Counted from the first letter of the stretch, positions 11,791 through 24,177 are shown. The stretch: DNA of 64,000 bases from Euphorbia lathyris (GCF_963576675.1 NC_088916.1:14422501-14486500), one strand, 5' to 3'. A program made the numbers and translations. Notes: a model not told the origin generated them from the letters alone.

Positions 11791-13265
11791 TGTTGGTCCC
11801 GTGTAATTAGTACCAAGGGGGGGGGTTAGGAACTAATATAACTTTTTCGTTTTAATTATGCTGACTTGATATAATTCTTTGAGTTTCACAATTCCATTTT
11901 GGTCAGCACGGCCGAGTGAGGCGTAAGACGGTTTAGTCAGATACTGACTAGAACTGTTTTACTTGCGAGTTGGGAAATGACACTTTTGTAGTCAGCTTCC
12001 AACTCAGCACTCTGATTTACTCAGTGTCAGCTTATATGTTGAGTAAATATAGTAAGCAACACATATAGATATATATTGAGAGAGAGTTAGAAATTACTCA
12101 GCACGACTTATCCTGGTTCGGCCTCTCCGCCTACGTCCAGTCCCCAGAATCCCTCTGGGATTTTTTTTTTCAATCCAATACTGAGCTCTTTAAAGGTAGA
12201 GCACAAACCGTTTACAAGGCAGTTGAATATGCAAGAGTACCGTCCTCTATTCGTCTACTCAACTCCTACTAAATGCTATAACCGAACACCTAGATTTCTC
12301 TACCGCTGAGTACTTAAAACCGAGTACTCAGCACCACTCTCTCAATTTTACAATTGATATAAACTTGTTCTTTTTCAGACAAAGAACACTTTAGATGATT
12401 ACAAAATCAATCTAGCTTTTACACAGAAATGGAAATTTGGTGTAAGATCTTTTTCTTGTTTTGATGTGCTTTGTATGTATATTCTTTTTCTCTTGTATTT
12501 CGGCCAAGGATCCAAGAAATGTACTTGTCCTTTTATAGATGAAATCTGAAGGCACAATCATTTGAATTCGGATCTATCCGTTGAATTCAAACGGCTCTTT
12601 GCTTGCGTCATTGTTCTGGTCAGCTTCAGATTTGCAGGCCAATCCTGTCGTCTGAATTCGGCAGGCACCAGGCTTGTCTTTTTCTCACAGGTTTGTCTTC
12701 TAGCACAGATTTCGTCTTTTAGTTAGCGGACAGTTGACCCATGCGTCTCGAAACTGTATCCATGCATATTTCCAAAGCTTTCTGATTTAGCGCAGATCTC
12801 TGTCGGATCTTGTCTTTTAGCAAACGGATCATTGATGCTGTCCTGAAAAACACACAGCTTGACTTTGATACTGTTGTCTTTGATCGTTGCTATTTCCGAT
12901 ACTGAGTTGCTTTTTCACTCAGCTTCCAAGGTTAACTTCGTTCTGCAAGATATAGTTCTGAAGAAGACTTCTCTTCTTTCATGCCGAGTTGCTTTCTACT
13001 CAGCTTCTATGATCAACTTCATTTGTAAGCTTCGATACTGAAGAAGACTTTCCTTCTTTCGTACTGAGTTATTCTTTACTCAGCCCGTGCTATGCTGACT
13101 AAGTTCTGTCTTTCTTGATTCATGTTCTTATAAATATTTTTATACTTAACATTGAACAAACCCATTAGTACAATTAAATCAAAGCACTTAAATTTAATTG
13201 TCTTAATCATGGATTAACTTAAATCATTTTGTCAAATCAAAATTATGTGGAAAGGTGTTTCAACA
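11791..13265 (-). repeat. C1 5' LTR, 1,475 bp
   Basis: The plus strand begins TGTTGGTCCC and ends GTTTCAACA, giving TG/CA ends. The minus-strand TATAAAA at 12537-12531 is the probable promoter. A poly-G run at about 11817-11826 lies near the U5 end, as in C2. The LTR joins ABCG pseudogene sequence at 13266. Confidence 0.93.
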
Positions 13266-13933
13266 TACTTGAATATTGGGACGGGATACAATTCAATCTT
13301 GGTACTACTCTTTCTTTCGCTGTATCATCTTCAATAATTAAAGCGTTCTGATTGTGAATTTTGAATATTAGTATGTATATATAGAATTGTCTATGAATTG
13401 CTTTGTTTATAAGGAGGGGCATGTTTGATTGATCCCCAAATTTTTATAGGTATTCCAGAGAGAAAGGCTGAATGCACACTATGGTGTGAGTGCTTTTGTG
13501 ATTCGCAACACAATCTCAGCAATGCCATTCTTAATAGGCATCACATTTATCTCTGGAACTATTTGTTACTTCATGGTCCGCCTTCACCCTGGTTTTGAAC
13601 ATTATTTGTTCTTCGTATTGTGCCTTTATATGAGTGTCTCCGTCGTTGAGAGCTTGATGATGGCCATAGGCAGCATTGTTCCCAACTTCCTCATGGGCAT
13701 CATTACTGGAGCTGGAATTCAGGTTTTAATTTGCATCTTTCGTTCTTCCTATGTAGCTGTTTGTGGCAGAAAAAACTACATGAGATCTCGGATTTTATGT
13801 CAACATTATTGATATTGTTGCCAGGGAATTTTCATGCTTGTGTCCAGGTACTTTAGTCTTCCAAATTGACACACCAAAGGCTGTTTAGCGTTATCCGATG
13901 TCATACATTAGATTCCACTTCTGGGAATTACAG
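13266..13933 (+). pseudogene. ABCG half-transporter fragment A (late membrane-domain exons)
   Basis: Immediately after C1, YLNIGTGYNSIL is the end of an exon. An intron to about 13449 and then an exon at 13450-13722 follow, reading VFQRERLNAHYG, SGTICYFMVRLHPGFEHYLF and VVESLMMAIGSIVPNFLMGI. After a short intron, an exon at about 13827-13933 reads GIFMLVSRYFSLPN. These are the ABC2 membrane segments of plant ABCG (WBC) half transporters near ABCG11/12/15, which export cuticular lipids or other hydrophobic compounds. The last exon has an extra T after the Asn codon and a TAG where the family has Trp, so it is broken. C1 has inserted in the preceding exon. Confidence 0.85.
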
Positions 13934-14460
13934 GTATATATGATGATTCCAAGTTGTATACTCTTGATAAGATAACGACTGTTGAAGCCATATGAACACT
14001 TATGGACTACCATCGTAGCTCTCAGACAATTATTCTGCAAGAGAAAAGGTTGAGGGGATATCCAAATTTGTAAGTTGTTACTAAAGTTTGCATTCCATTA
14101 GTCAAGTCATTAGTCTAGCATCAACCTATGCTTAATTTAATTAATAGGTGTTTAAGCCACATACTGAGTAGCAAAGTTTTTGAATGTGTTACATAAAGGA
14201 ACTGTGCTAGATGCAGGTGGAAGTCAAGCTAGTTTCTTGATGCAGGCCTTTACTTTAACTAAATGTTCATTCATCAATATGTCAAGAGATTTCGGAGATA
14301 CTATTGGCTTAGTCTTGTGATTTACTTATGGGTCACCATCTGCATAGGGACTATCTACTTGAATATCGGGACAAGATACAATTCAAACTTGGTACTATAC
14401 TCTTTCTTTCGTCTTACGATCTTCGGTAATTAAAGAGTTCTGATTATGAATTTCAAGTAT
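13934..14460 (+). pseudogene. ABCG half-transporter fragment B (earlier exons, out of order)
   Basis: This piece holds exons that in a normal ABCG gene come before fragment A. LDKITTVEAI, a stop, then TLMDYHRSSQ lies at about 13955-14075. KGTVLDAGGSQASFLMQ, LTKCSFINMSRDFG and, after a one-base loss, YWLSLVIYLWVTICIG and TIYLNIGTRYNS lie at about 14195-14395. The last part repeats the 100 bases at 13267-13365. Together A and B look like two partial tandem copies or a rearranged gene. It is not functional. The nucleotide-binding half is absent from the window. Confidence 0.8.
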
Positions 14461-15736
14461 TCATTGTGTAACAGACGAGGGGTTTTTGCATTTTCCATAA
14501 GTCTTTTGTAGTTTAAGTTAAACTATATATGTGTTTAATGCTCCTAGCTGATCTTAATTTCTAATAATAAGTTTTTCATTCATAATCTTGCTATTATGAT
14601 CATTTTATGTGTGTGTTTGGGGTTTCAATTATGATAGTTTTTTTATTATATCCTTTTGCATTGGTTCTCAATTTCAGAATTTTCACCTCCCTGGTTAGTT
14701 TTCATTATTGTTCATGTGCTATATATTGTTGTCATTTCTTTAAACATACTTCATTTTTCATTTCGTCTAAAAATGATTACATACAGCATTTATATAAGGC
14801 ACTGGTCTTAAATTTCAAATTCTGATTTGTGATCCTAGTTTGTGGAATAACTCTACATGATACATGTTGCTCTTGTTTGAATTGTTGACAGCTTCTAGGT
14901 CCTTATCATATATGTAACTATGATAATTAATTTGTTCTTCAGTTTTATTCCTCTCCGGCGAACGAGAGCCTGCAATGCAACAGATTAGAGAAAGGAACAT
15001 AAAACCAATCTCTTCTCTATCAACCATTCTGTATTTTATTCTGTCCAACCCTTTTTTAGCTTTCATTAACATATTACAGTGACCCTTCTGGAAAGCAGCT
15101 TTTTTGTACTATTTTTTTCTAGTTTTACTGAATCTGTCCTGTTCTTTGCTAGTGCTTCTAAATCAGTTGATGTTTTGCAGGTTATTGTGAGGAAGATATT
15201 TGATGTTGGATTGCAATGTACAGCTAGATTGTTCTTTTAGATGGGATTTGGAAATATTTGGTTAAATAGCAGTTTTAGATGTCATGGTGATTGACTATGC
15301 CTTTGAGTCTATCATGTTATGATATTAGATGTTCGAATAAGTTAATTTGTTTTGCTATGTTTGAAGAATAATTATTTAGCTACGTAATTTATTCTAATTG
15401 AGATGAATTAATTTATCTTTCTTTTGTAGAGGGTTGTGAAAAAGGCAAATTGGATTTCTTTATTTCGTTGAATTTATTATATATTTCAATCATTTATTGT
15501 TGTTGTACTAAATATTTAGTTAATTTTATTTTTTGAGGATGATTTTTCTGAAACATAATTAAAAAAAGCGTTGAACAAAATGATGACAAAATTTCTTAAT
15601 ACCAAATACAATCTTTATTGCCAGAAAATAACAATCAAGATTCTTATTAGTAAATATCATTATATTGTACATATGAAAATAACACAGCATATTCCCATAT
15701 TAAAATTTTAACTATAATGATGGTAGACATTGAAAA
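14461..15736. other. AT-rich stretch without recognised gene
   Basis: I see only short reading frames (for example 85 codons on the minus strand at 14815-15072) with no family signature. Intron-like TTTTGCAG sequences near 15170-15180 could be remains of the ABCG gene region, but no exon can be recognised. Confidence 0.5.
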
Positions 15737-16119
15737 TAACCCATTTGGATTAATAATAACGACGGTAAAGACAGAAAAAATGACTGTTTATTTACTTATT
15801 TAAATGTCATAATAATGACGGTGAATTATGTAAATAATGACCGTTTATTCACTCATTAAAATGTTTTAATAACGACAGTGAAATCAGTTAATAAGGACGG
15901 TCATTACTGTCCTAATTATTGAGTAGTAATGACATGTTGTATACAGTCGTTGTTTATTTTTAACGACGGGACACAGTATACCGTCGTTAATACTTTTAAC
16001 GTCAAAGGTTTTAACGAGGGTGGACGACGGTACATACGGTCGTTATAAGTTAATAACGACGGTATTTATATAATTAACGACGGGATTAACTCTCGTTATA
16101 GACCGAATTTCTTGTAGTG
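15737..16119. mobile_element. CACTA (En/Spm-type) transposon end with subterminal repeats
   Basis: The right terminus ends TTTCTTGTAGTG at 16119; its complement CACTACAAGAAA is the classical CACTA terminal inverted repeat. Inside it are many direct and inverted copies of ACGACGG/CCGTCGT and close variants, as in the subterminal transposase-binding repeats of this superfamily. The base triplet after the end is TTG, a candidate 3-bp target duplication. I do not find the other terminus or a transposase, so this is a fragment or non-autonomous copy. Confidence 0.78.
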
Positions 16120-17492
16120 TTGCAATCTTTAAATCGGGAATCAAAACAACGTAGTTCTAGAGTAAACTATTTTTCATATATACTTGAATCTCCATAACTT
16201 AATTCAATTGATAAAATTATTAATGCCATTAATCTTTCGAGTTAAATTATTCACGGTATATATTCAATTACATATTCTCATATATTTATATTCACCGTTA
16301 TGTGTGTATATATATATATAGATATATATAATTTTGTACTATTTTTATTTTATTTATAGTACTTGCTATTCTCAAGTGATTAAACGAACTTATTTTACTT
16401 TATAGATAATTCTTAAACCAATTCAACTTAAGGTCCAAACATTTCTTTAACCCAAACCAAAATTTTAAGTCTACACTACTCGTTATACCGGACAAACCCG
16501 ATTCAGAATCATCGTCTTAATACGACTGGTCAATGAATCAAACTATAAATCTAATCCGACTATTTTTATCACTTGATTCATTTTTACCAACGAATTAACC
16601 CAAGGTCTAACACGAGTCTTTTACCAAACGAACCGATTTAGACGTCTACACCACAACGAATCCATTTTTCTCAATTTATCAAACGAAACCAATTTAAACG
16701 TCTAAGTCTCAAACTGTATAACCCTAAGATATTAATTTCTGAAAATTCTTTGATTATACATATATCTATATACATAAAACTCGAAATATAGTTGATAGTT
16801 ACTTACCTTGGCTACTAATTGAAGAAAACACATCCATTCAATTCTCCTCTAAATTCTATCTAAGACGTTTCCCCTCCAAACACTTCCGAAACTCAAAAAC
16901 TCTTCGGTTAAGACTTAGAACTATGCATAAGGATGCTATGGTTTAAATTTCGAGTGGTTCAGACGGTCGAAACTCCGTAAATCAAAGAAACAATTGAGAT
17001 ACGGTCGAAGAACAACGAAGATAAAGATGAAAGAAAAAGAAAAGAAAAAAACAAATGACGATCGTCTATATATTATCCCAAATCTGATAAATATCCACTT
17101 TGGTGCTCCATATTTATATAATCTTTTAAAAATTATCCTAAACTTTTTAATTTACACATAAAACCATCAAATTAACTCCAAACTTTCCCTATAGCACCAA
17201 ATAAAAATCTCACATCCAAATAATTATAATATATATTAATATCAAGGTATAAATTCTAATGTCAACTTATAAAAATTCAAAAATTTTGGACACGGACGTG
17301 AAAACATTACCACAATGTGTAGTAAATATTTTAAAATTACAAGATTATATAGAAAAAATATTGTACAAGAACAGAAAGGAAGGGCCTTTGCAACCATGTA
17401 AATAGGGACAATAGATTATGACTTCAACAACTTTCAAACATTATTATCAAAGAATTATAAAAGTATGTTTGTTAATTTATTTACAATTTGTA
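16120..17492. other. Intergenic AT-rich DNA
   Basis: No gene is recognised. There is a TA-rich microsatellite at about 16300-16332 and several short repeats of AAACGAAC/AACCCAA-like words near 16560-16700. A pyrimidine-rich region at 16840-16900 resembles a plant leader, but no open frame follows. Confidence 0.45.
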
Positions 17493-17907
17493 AATTGGCT
17501 TAATACATAAATAACCCCCTGAACTTGTCCAAATGTTGCAACTGCCCCCTCCAACTTTCAATTGTAACAACTTACCCCTCGAACTTGTCTACTTGTAACA
17601 ATTTACCCCTTAAACTTGTCCAATTGTAAAATATAACCCCAAATTGCTAACATGGGCTACAATTGAAGAGACACGTGAAATGCAAAATCTGCAACGCTCG
17701 TGGAGTGATAATCAGATCTTTGGTGTGATACGAATACGGGGAAACGCTTTTATTGTTGCTTCAAGTACATGATAAAAAAATTCCCAATTTGGGGTTATGT
17801 TTTACAATTGAACGAGTTTAAGGGGTAAGTTGTTACAATTGAAAGTTGAGAGGGGCAGTTGCAACATTTGGACAAGTTTAGGGGGTTATTTGTGTATTAG
17901 GCCAATT
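17493..17907. mobile_element. MITE with long terminal inverted repeats (MULE-like)
   Basis: The left arm from 17497 (GGCTTAATACATAAATAACC) and the complement of the right arm (GGCCTAATACACAAATAACC) match over more than 100 bases. The left arm has an extra tandem copy of about 36 bases containing AACTTGT and TTACCCCTT. There is no coding capacity. Long arms of this type suggest a Mutator-derived non-autonomous element. I could not define a clean 9-bp target duplication. Confidence 0.72.
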
Positions 17908-17993
17908 AGTTTAAAACAAAATATTAATATCACTATATGTAGATGATATTAAATTTAAAAAATATTAAAATGTTAAAATTTTGTACAAAGAAT

Positions 17994-20900
17994 TTATCCA
18001 CCTGCGCAACGCGCAGTCACAATACTCCCCTTAGGTCGTCCTCGAACGTTAATTTTCACATCTGGTTTAGTATATTTCGCTTGATCCGGGTTCAGTTGAT
18101 CATGGATAAGTAATGAAATATTCCGCATAAAGGATGAGTCGCCTTTAACGACCTCATCAACTAGAGAGTGAAAGTATCTCTCATCCTCCGTCTGATCATT
18201 ACACTGTACATTGTCATCAGTGTGACCAGAACTAATGAAAAATGTCTTCCAAAAGACATGGACACTCTTAATACTGATCATATATTTAAGTTCATAAGGT
18301 TTCCTGAGCTCACATGCACATGGGATCTGATGAGAGGTTCTCAATATACAACTGCAATGCACATTCACTTCATTACTCAAACCTCTCATGCGCTCTACCT
18401 CATTACTGAGCAACTGCATACAATGGTGGGACACATTCTAGACTAGGTAGTTCAGTGGAAATACGGAGTACATGACTGCTTTAAGAAGGCTTGACTGCTC
18501 AAGCATGTACCTGATAAGAAGAAAAACATACTATCAGTTAAAAAATATATTCATAAATGCAAATTAATTAACTACAGTACAACAAATTGCAAATGCTAAT
18601 ACCTGATATTAGTTGCTTGAGATTCTATTTGCTTGTGAACCTTCTGGCATACCGTATCGAGGGAGCCAGAGGAGGTATTTAGCCATTGCTTTAAACTCGC
18701 ATGTTCGCTCTCCACTCTACAAGAAGTTGTGTTGCGAAAATGTAGGAAATTCTTCGTCCAAGCAATAATGAACTTCTCCTTATGCACCAACCACGTCTCC
18801 TCAACGTAAGAGATAATATTTTGGTACCTACACATCGCATCCCTCATCTTGCTCAGATTTATCTCATATTCAGCAATGGTTGGGGATTGTATTATCGTTC
18901 TCCATCTTCCATTCTTGAATTTACCGGCATGTATCTTATCAATTCCCATTAGTCCGTAGAATTTATCTTCTACATCCTTATTTATATGCCAGGTGCATAA
19001 CAAGTGTGCTAAAAGTGGAAAACCTCTTCGATCGGCTTCAACAACCCCAACTCTGTTGGTGTGCCCTAGTTCATAGGCATTGGTTCTTATAAAATGTATT
19101 TGTGTCACATAAATAAAGGCATTAATCTAGTTCATTTATATCTTGTGCTATAATATGAATAGAGAATCCATTGATTGATAATCGTAAAACCATATCCCAA
19201 GTCTATTCTATCATGGGAATGATTAGGACCACAGACTTGTATATTCGACGACTGTATGGTAGTAATTGATACTAGCCATAGCACTTGATAAGTCAGTTGT
19301 GAATATGGGTACATGTTGTATACATGTGACTGGATCGATCCGCCCGAGAAAACTACATGGTGGTTGTGTCATTAGTTTTTCTTAAGTAGGTCTCTAACTG
19401 TCTTCAGACCAGATTTCATTATAATATCAATGTGGGATCCGGTTCACTTTGACATACACCTAACAGGTCTGTAACAGGATGCCAAATACGAGTATGATTG
19501 GGTGAAAAGGTGAACGCGTTGGTATTGATAGTGAAGTGATGGAATTACCACTCACATAATATTGAGATGATATCACAGGCCACTTGATAAATGAGATTGA
19601 TAAGTGTGTGGCCACACCCAGGTAAGTAGTTTACTTATCTGATTCATTAATCTACTTAAGATCAAGAAATATCATAAACAACAGAGAGGATGACAGCCGC
19701 CATGCCTCTAGTTTATAATATCGATATCAAAAGGTAAAAGACGTTAAGAGATAACTACAGGGTCTCTGCATCTTTAGACTGCTGAAACTCTGTCTTAGTT
19801 AGGGGCAGTAATGGTTTGCTAGAACCCACTTACTGTCTGTGAGTCATAAGCCCACTGCTAGCTAAGGACAGTCCCATAGGATCGTGCACATCGAACATCT
19901 GAGTTAGAACTTATAGAACGGTACATTGGAGAGATAGAATTAATAGATTGATTGACAGTAAAATGTCAAGGTAATTAATTGGTGGTTAATTAATTGATTA
20001 ATTGATACTTTGTATCAAGGTAATTAATTAATGGTCTTAAGTGTTGAGTATTTAATTAATTAATTAGTTTGCGCGATGTAATTAGTTAATTTGTAAATTA
20101 ATGAAATTGCATTCGGTGAATAATTAATTAGATCAATACGTTAATTTATTAATTAGTGTTATTCATTTAATTGGGGTAATTAAATTTAATCTAATCATAA
20201 TTAATTGCATAGAATAAATATTATTGGTATTTATTTATGTAATTAGATTAGGATTGGATTAGTTTTGTAATTAACCAATTAACCCTAAACCAATTAGGTT
20301 TAGGAATACACTATATATATAAATTAAAACACTAAAACCCTAATCTAATCTAATACATATTCGGCCAAAACTTATTTGCTTTGCTAAGCAATATCTCAAT
20401 TTCGCCTCCCACTATTCAAAGGTGGAGGAAGCTTTGGCTAATTACATAATCTCTCCCGTTGTTCTTCCGTTCTTCGGCTAGCAACGGTTCCGGCTTGATA
20501 GCTGTTCGTGCACCTGACTACGGAGATCTTACTACTTTGTGAATTTTTCAGCCGTCTCTAGAAGAGACAGTCTGGGTAAGTTTTTACTCTTAAACGGATC
20601 CAAAAGGTTTTATTCAATGAATGGTTAACAGACAAAAATCAAGCTATAAGGGATTAGAAATAAATTTTAAACCGCAATTCCGCTGCGCTACAGTTGATTA
20701 ACTGGCAATAATCCCTAACAAACTCCCTATCACATACAATAACAGTCGGGTTAAGATCAAACCCTATCAAAATCCTCAGCCTCTCCATGACCCAAGGATA
20801 GCTCCGTTCAGTCTCATCTTTAATTATCATATACACTATCTTAAAGTTGTTGTTGCATGGAGTCATCCTAACAATTTCAATAAATGACATTTTGTACTTG

Positions 20901-22020
20901 TTAGTTTTGTATGTTGAAGCAATATCGATATACCAGTAGTAGGTCCTGAATAATCCACTGAGTCTGGATGTGCCATAAACACATGCATTATCACACCAGA
21001 CTCAGGATTAACAAGGGTCCAATTAACATACATGTTCTCGACAGCAACGTGAAGGAATTGACTAGCCAGGTCTCTACCTTTGAACCCATCATTCCTCAAC
21101 TTATCCATGTAATTATACACGTGTTTAATTATTGGGTTGTCTGCTAGATTCTTTTCTTTAACTATTGCCAATATAGCACACGACTTTGCTTGAACCGAAC
21201 TCATGTCACACACAATTATTTTAGATGCGGTACTGAGTCCTCTTATCTGCCGACTTCCCTCTGCATAAACACGTAATGTACGATTATGCATACCTATTGA
21301 CCTTGCCTTAGCCTGTATCCCCCAACTAGAAAGGTCTGCATATTGAAAGGCTTTAATGTGAAATTTACAACGACACATTTTAGTTTTACTTCTTCTTCTT
21401 AAAGCCTCTTCATCAATTTTCATAATTCCTCTATAGCGTTCACCCCATGAACATCTCAACAGCTTCTGCTTTTCTCCATGTTTGTGCGAAGATATTATTG
21501 GCTCAAACCCATTCTAAATAGCAACAATTTTTGCCCATTCAACAAGATCAGAACATGAAGGGCAAACAGTGTCCATTATAAAACATCGACTGTAATCAAT
21601 CCCATCCAAATACCAATCTTCTAACAGTTCCAGAATATATAAGAAATGCATAACAATTGTTAAAAAAGCCGTTAAAAATTACAAATGTAACATTTTAGTG
21701 CGTTTCGGCCCAATTTTAAGGGGGTAGGCAAGTCACCAGTTTGACCCTAGGTCTGAACGGACACCGTACACTTTCGATCCTGGGTTCTAATGAGTAGCGC
21801 ACTCGCCCGTCCCACGGGAGAAACGAATGACGCACCCGTTTCACCTATGACCTAACGGAAAGTTCATATGTTCAGCTAGTGGGATGGGTGACTGCGCCAC
21901 CCGTTCAGGCAAAAATCATATAAAAAATTTAATCCATTGATTCCGCAAATTTAGTTAGTTGTAGGATCGAAATATTACCTCGTGTTCGAATTCGTCCACT
22001 TCCGGAATGTTCGGATCCAT
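17994..22020 (-). pseudogene. MULE (MuDR) transposase gene, decayed, with introns and a solo LTR insert
   Basis: Minus strand. A likely first exon starts at ATG 22020 (MDPNIPEVDEFEHE) with a GT donor at 21978. The next part reads DWYLDGIDYSRCF and CPSCSDLVEWAK and then meets a stop near 21514. KIDEEALRRRSKTKMCRCKF, MSFIEIVRMTPCNNNF, SYPWVMERLRILIG and VIVCDRE (to about 20700) form the MULE DDE domain. After the insertion at 19101-20692, HLLCTWHINKDVEDKFYG, TTSCRVESEHASLKQWL and, after a probable intron at about 18603-18510, CSCILRTSHQIPCACEL follow, the last being the C-terminal zinc-binding part. RGRPKGS occurs near the end. Several stops show that it is dead. Confidence 0.82.
19101..20692 (+). 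mobile_element. Probable solo LTR inside the MULE transposase
   Basis: The insert begins TGTGTCACATAAATAAAGGC and ends GCTGCGCTACA and splits the transposase between its catalytic part and WHINKD part. A TATA-like CTATATATATAAA near 20310, followed by a leader-like region, gives plus orientation, and the TTCCGCTGC end resembles other copia LTRs. There is no primer site or coding region. The flanks GTATT and GTTGA do not match, so the exact ends are uncertain or the duplication has decayed. Confidence 0.6.
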
Positions 22021-22089
22021 TCTTTTAGAATTCCAATTTCTTGCTCGGGAGAGAGAGGATTTTAGGTTTTTGGATAGAAAAATGAAAAG

Positions 22090-22240
22090 GGCGGAAATTT
22101 CCAAGAGGGGACGGTGATAAATCATTTAGAGGCGGAAATTTCCAAGAGGGGACGGTGATAAATCATTTAGAGGCGGTATTTAGCAAAACCCAACTTTTTC
22201 CAGGATGGGTATTTAGCAAAACCCAACTTTTTCCAGGATG
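22090..22240. repeat. Two adjacent tandem duplications (41 bp x2, 33 bp x2)
   Basis: GGCGGAAATTTCCAAGAGGG and its continuation occur at 22090-22130 and again at 22131-22171. Next, GGTATTTAGCAAAACCCAAC and its continuation occur at 22175-22207 and 22208-22240. Copies are identical or nearly so. They lie just upstream of the MULE transposase start and may belong to the MULE terminal region. The rest of the interval to 22643 is AT-rich and shows no gene. Confidence 0.88.
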
Positions 22241-22643
22241 ATCAATCATCCACCATAATACCAAAAAGAGAGGACACATGTACTTATATATTACAAGTGT
22301 CTTTTCTAATCACTTTATAGCCCAAAAGAAAAACATAATTATAGATAACTATATCCTAAGATTCTAACAAGTGTTTTGAAATTCTCCATGACATGCCACG
22401 TTATCTTCCTTCTTATTATTTAATTTTTTTTAATTAACATATGATATTAAATTGTAAAATACAACTCATATACTTTGTAATAGAAAGAATATTTATTTTG
22501 ATCCCTTAATTTATAACTTCTATAAAATTTATCCAAAACTTTTAATTTAGACCTAAAAATATTAAATTAAATCACATAAATTAAACTCAATAGTATATTT
22601 AAACTCGTAATTAATTAACATTCCAAAAGATATATTATAATCT

Positions 22644-24155
22644 TGTTAAGCCCAAAATATACCTAAAATATCATCAATATTTACATTAGTTTTGCTATGA
22701 AATCGTGCTATTTATATTTATTTAGAGTACTTTTACGTTCGAATATGTTTGTTTCATGCAAGGTACCTAAATATTTGGTAAAATCCAAATAGGAGCAAAA
22801 ACGGATCAAAAACGAAGAAAAAACCCTAAGTTACTAGAAAAAAAGATGAGAAAATTCAGCGCACTGATACGAGGAAGACGGGAAGCAGCAGACTCGGGAA
22901 GAAAACCCTGTGTCGCGACCGAGATTCCCTAATCTCGGTCGTGATACGCCAATTTCTGGCACCTTTCCCTTTCGTTCCGAAGACCAAAAATTGCCCCCCT
23001 CATCTCGGCAGAGATTCTATGATCTCGGTAGGATCATCAGTTTTTTCAGCATTGATTTCATATGTTTTAATTTAGAGAAACACGTGTGTTCGGGTGGATA
23101 GAAACATCTCTTCACAGCGGACACGACCCTTAAACACGACTCTTCAACATCTATAAATAAAGAGTTGATTTCAGAGTTCAAAGTTAGAAAAATTTGAGTT
23201 AGATTAATTAAGATTAGAGTGCAGAAATTCTGAGTCAGAAACGATTCAGAGTTAGATTTCATTCTTGTAAAAGCAATCTGTGGTACACAAATTGTTCTTA
23301 GATTTCTTACAAACACAGCAGCAATTAAGTTTAGATTAAGAACTGTTCGAAGACGAGTTTACATTTCGGTAGAAGACACATCATCTCTATTCCGAAGATT
23401 CAGCGAGAAGATCAAGCAGCGGATGTGACCCCGGAGCCTGACAAACTCTAACGAGGTTTGAGGAAAGGATTGACGATCCGGAACTCGAATGTCGTTTCGA
23501 ATGCTTTCATGTTTTCTGTTCTCTGTAAACTTGTATCAATTCACAAATCATATAATAAAAGTTTATGCATTTCAATATATCTTTATGTAGTAACTTTGGC
23601 AATTTCTCCGAAGTAAGATTCTGGTGTTTTCATTAAAACGTATTTAATTCACATAGTTACAAGGAAACTTTGTTGAACACTTGAGCAAGTTCTTATTTAT
23701 GGATGATATATGGGCCAGCTTATCAGAAATAAGTAGCAATTTGATTAAGGTAGAAATCTACTCAACATCAGGGGATTTATACGGTTCAAAGCCTTTTAAT
23801 TGAAATAATTTACATTTTATTACACACTTATAATTTTTACAAAGTTTAAAGTTGATATCTTTGCTTAATGCAAACGAGTTCAACACTTCTCTTACTTTAA
23901 ACACTAAATGTTTCTGTCTTGTAATCTAATCTCAAGACATAATTGATTTCTAAATTTCTGACATATAATACTAATCTGATTCTTATTAACTTAATTCAAT
24001 CTCAATCCAATTCAATTAACGATTATCTATAAAATAAACCTAAAGACGTATTTAAACTGTATCAAAATAAGTTTTTGTGAAAAAACGTTCCCTGTTGGAT
24101 CGATATCTTTTTATTACTACAAGCGAAACCGTGCACTTGCGGAAATCGCTCAACA
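22644..24155 (+). mobile_element. Solo LTR, 1,512 bp, with AATCT target duplication
   Basis: It begins TGTTAAGCCC and ends ATCGCTCAACA. The 5-bp AATCT lies at both sides (22639-22643 and 24156-24160). A TATA-like TCTATAAATAAA near 23150 precedes a long leader-like region, which fits plus orientation. No internal element sequence remains, so it is a solo LTR. It is unrelated by eye to the other LTRs here. The ending with GTGCACTTGCGG suggests a gypsy family, which I cannot name. Confidence 0.9.
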
Positions 24156-24177
24156 AATCTATATTGAAAAATAAAGA

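Larger units (their letters stand above)
1..13265 (-). mobile_element. C1: SIRE-like Ty1/copia LTR retrotransposon, left end outside window
   Basis: Read on the minus strand the order is 5' LTR (13265-11791), initiator-Met primer site, gag, protease, integrase, reverse transcriptase/RNase H, a long third ORF, polypurine tract and 3' LTR (807 to beyond base 1). Protease before integrase before RT is the copia order. The third ORF in the env position, the motif SAFLNG in RT and the large LTRs suggest the SIRE/Maximus lineage (inference). C1 is the same family as C2 but in the opposite direction. By eye the two LTRs differ at about 28 of 806 comparable bases, near 3.5%. Coding parts carry nonsense codons and frameshifts and a solo LTR interrupts RT, so the copy is dead. 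The target duplication cannot be checked because the left junction is outside the window. Confidence 0.93.

Noticed and set aside
14607..15072. Two small frames (72 and 85 codons)
   Set aside because: They are low-complexity hydrophobic or unmatched sequences without gene context.
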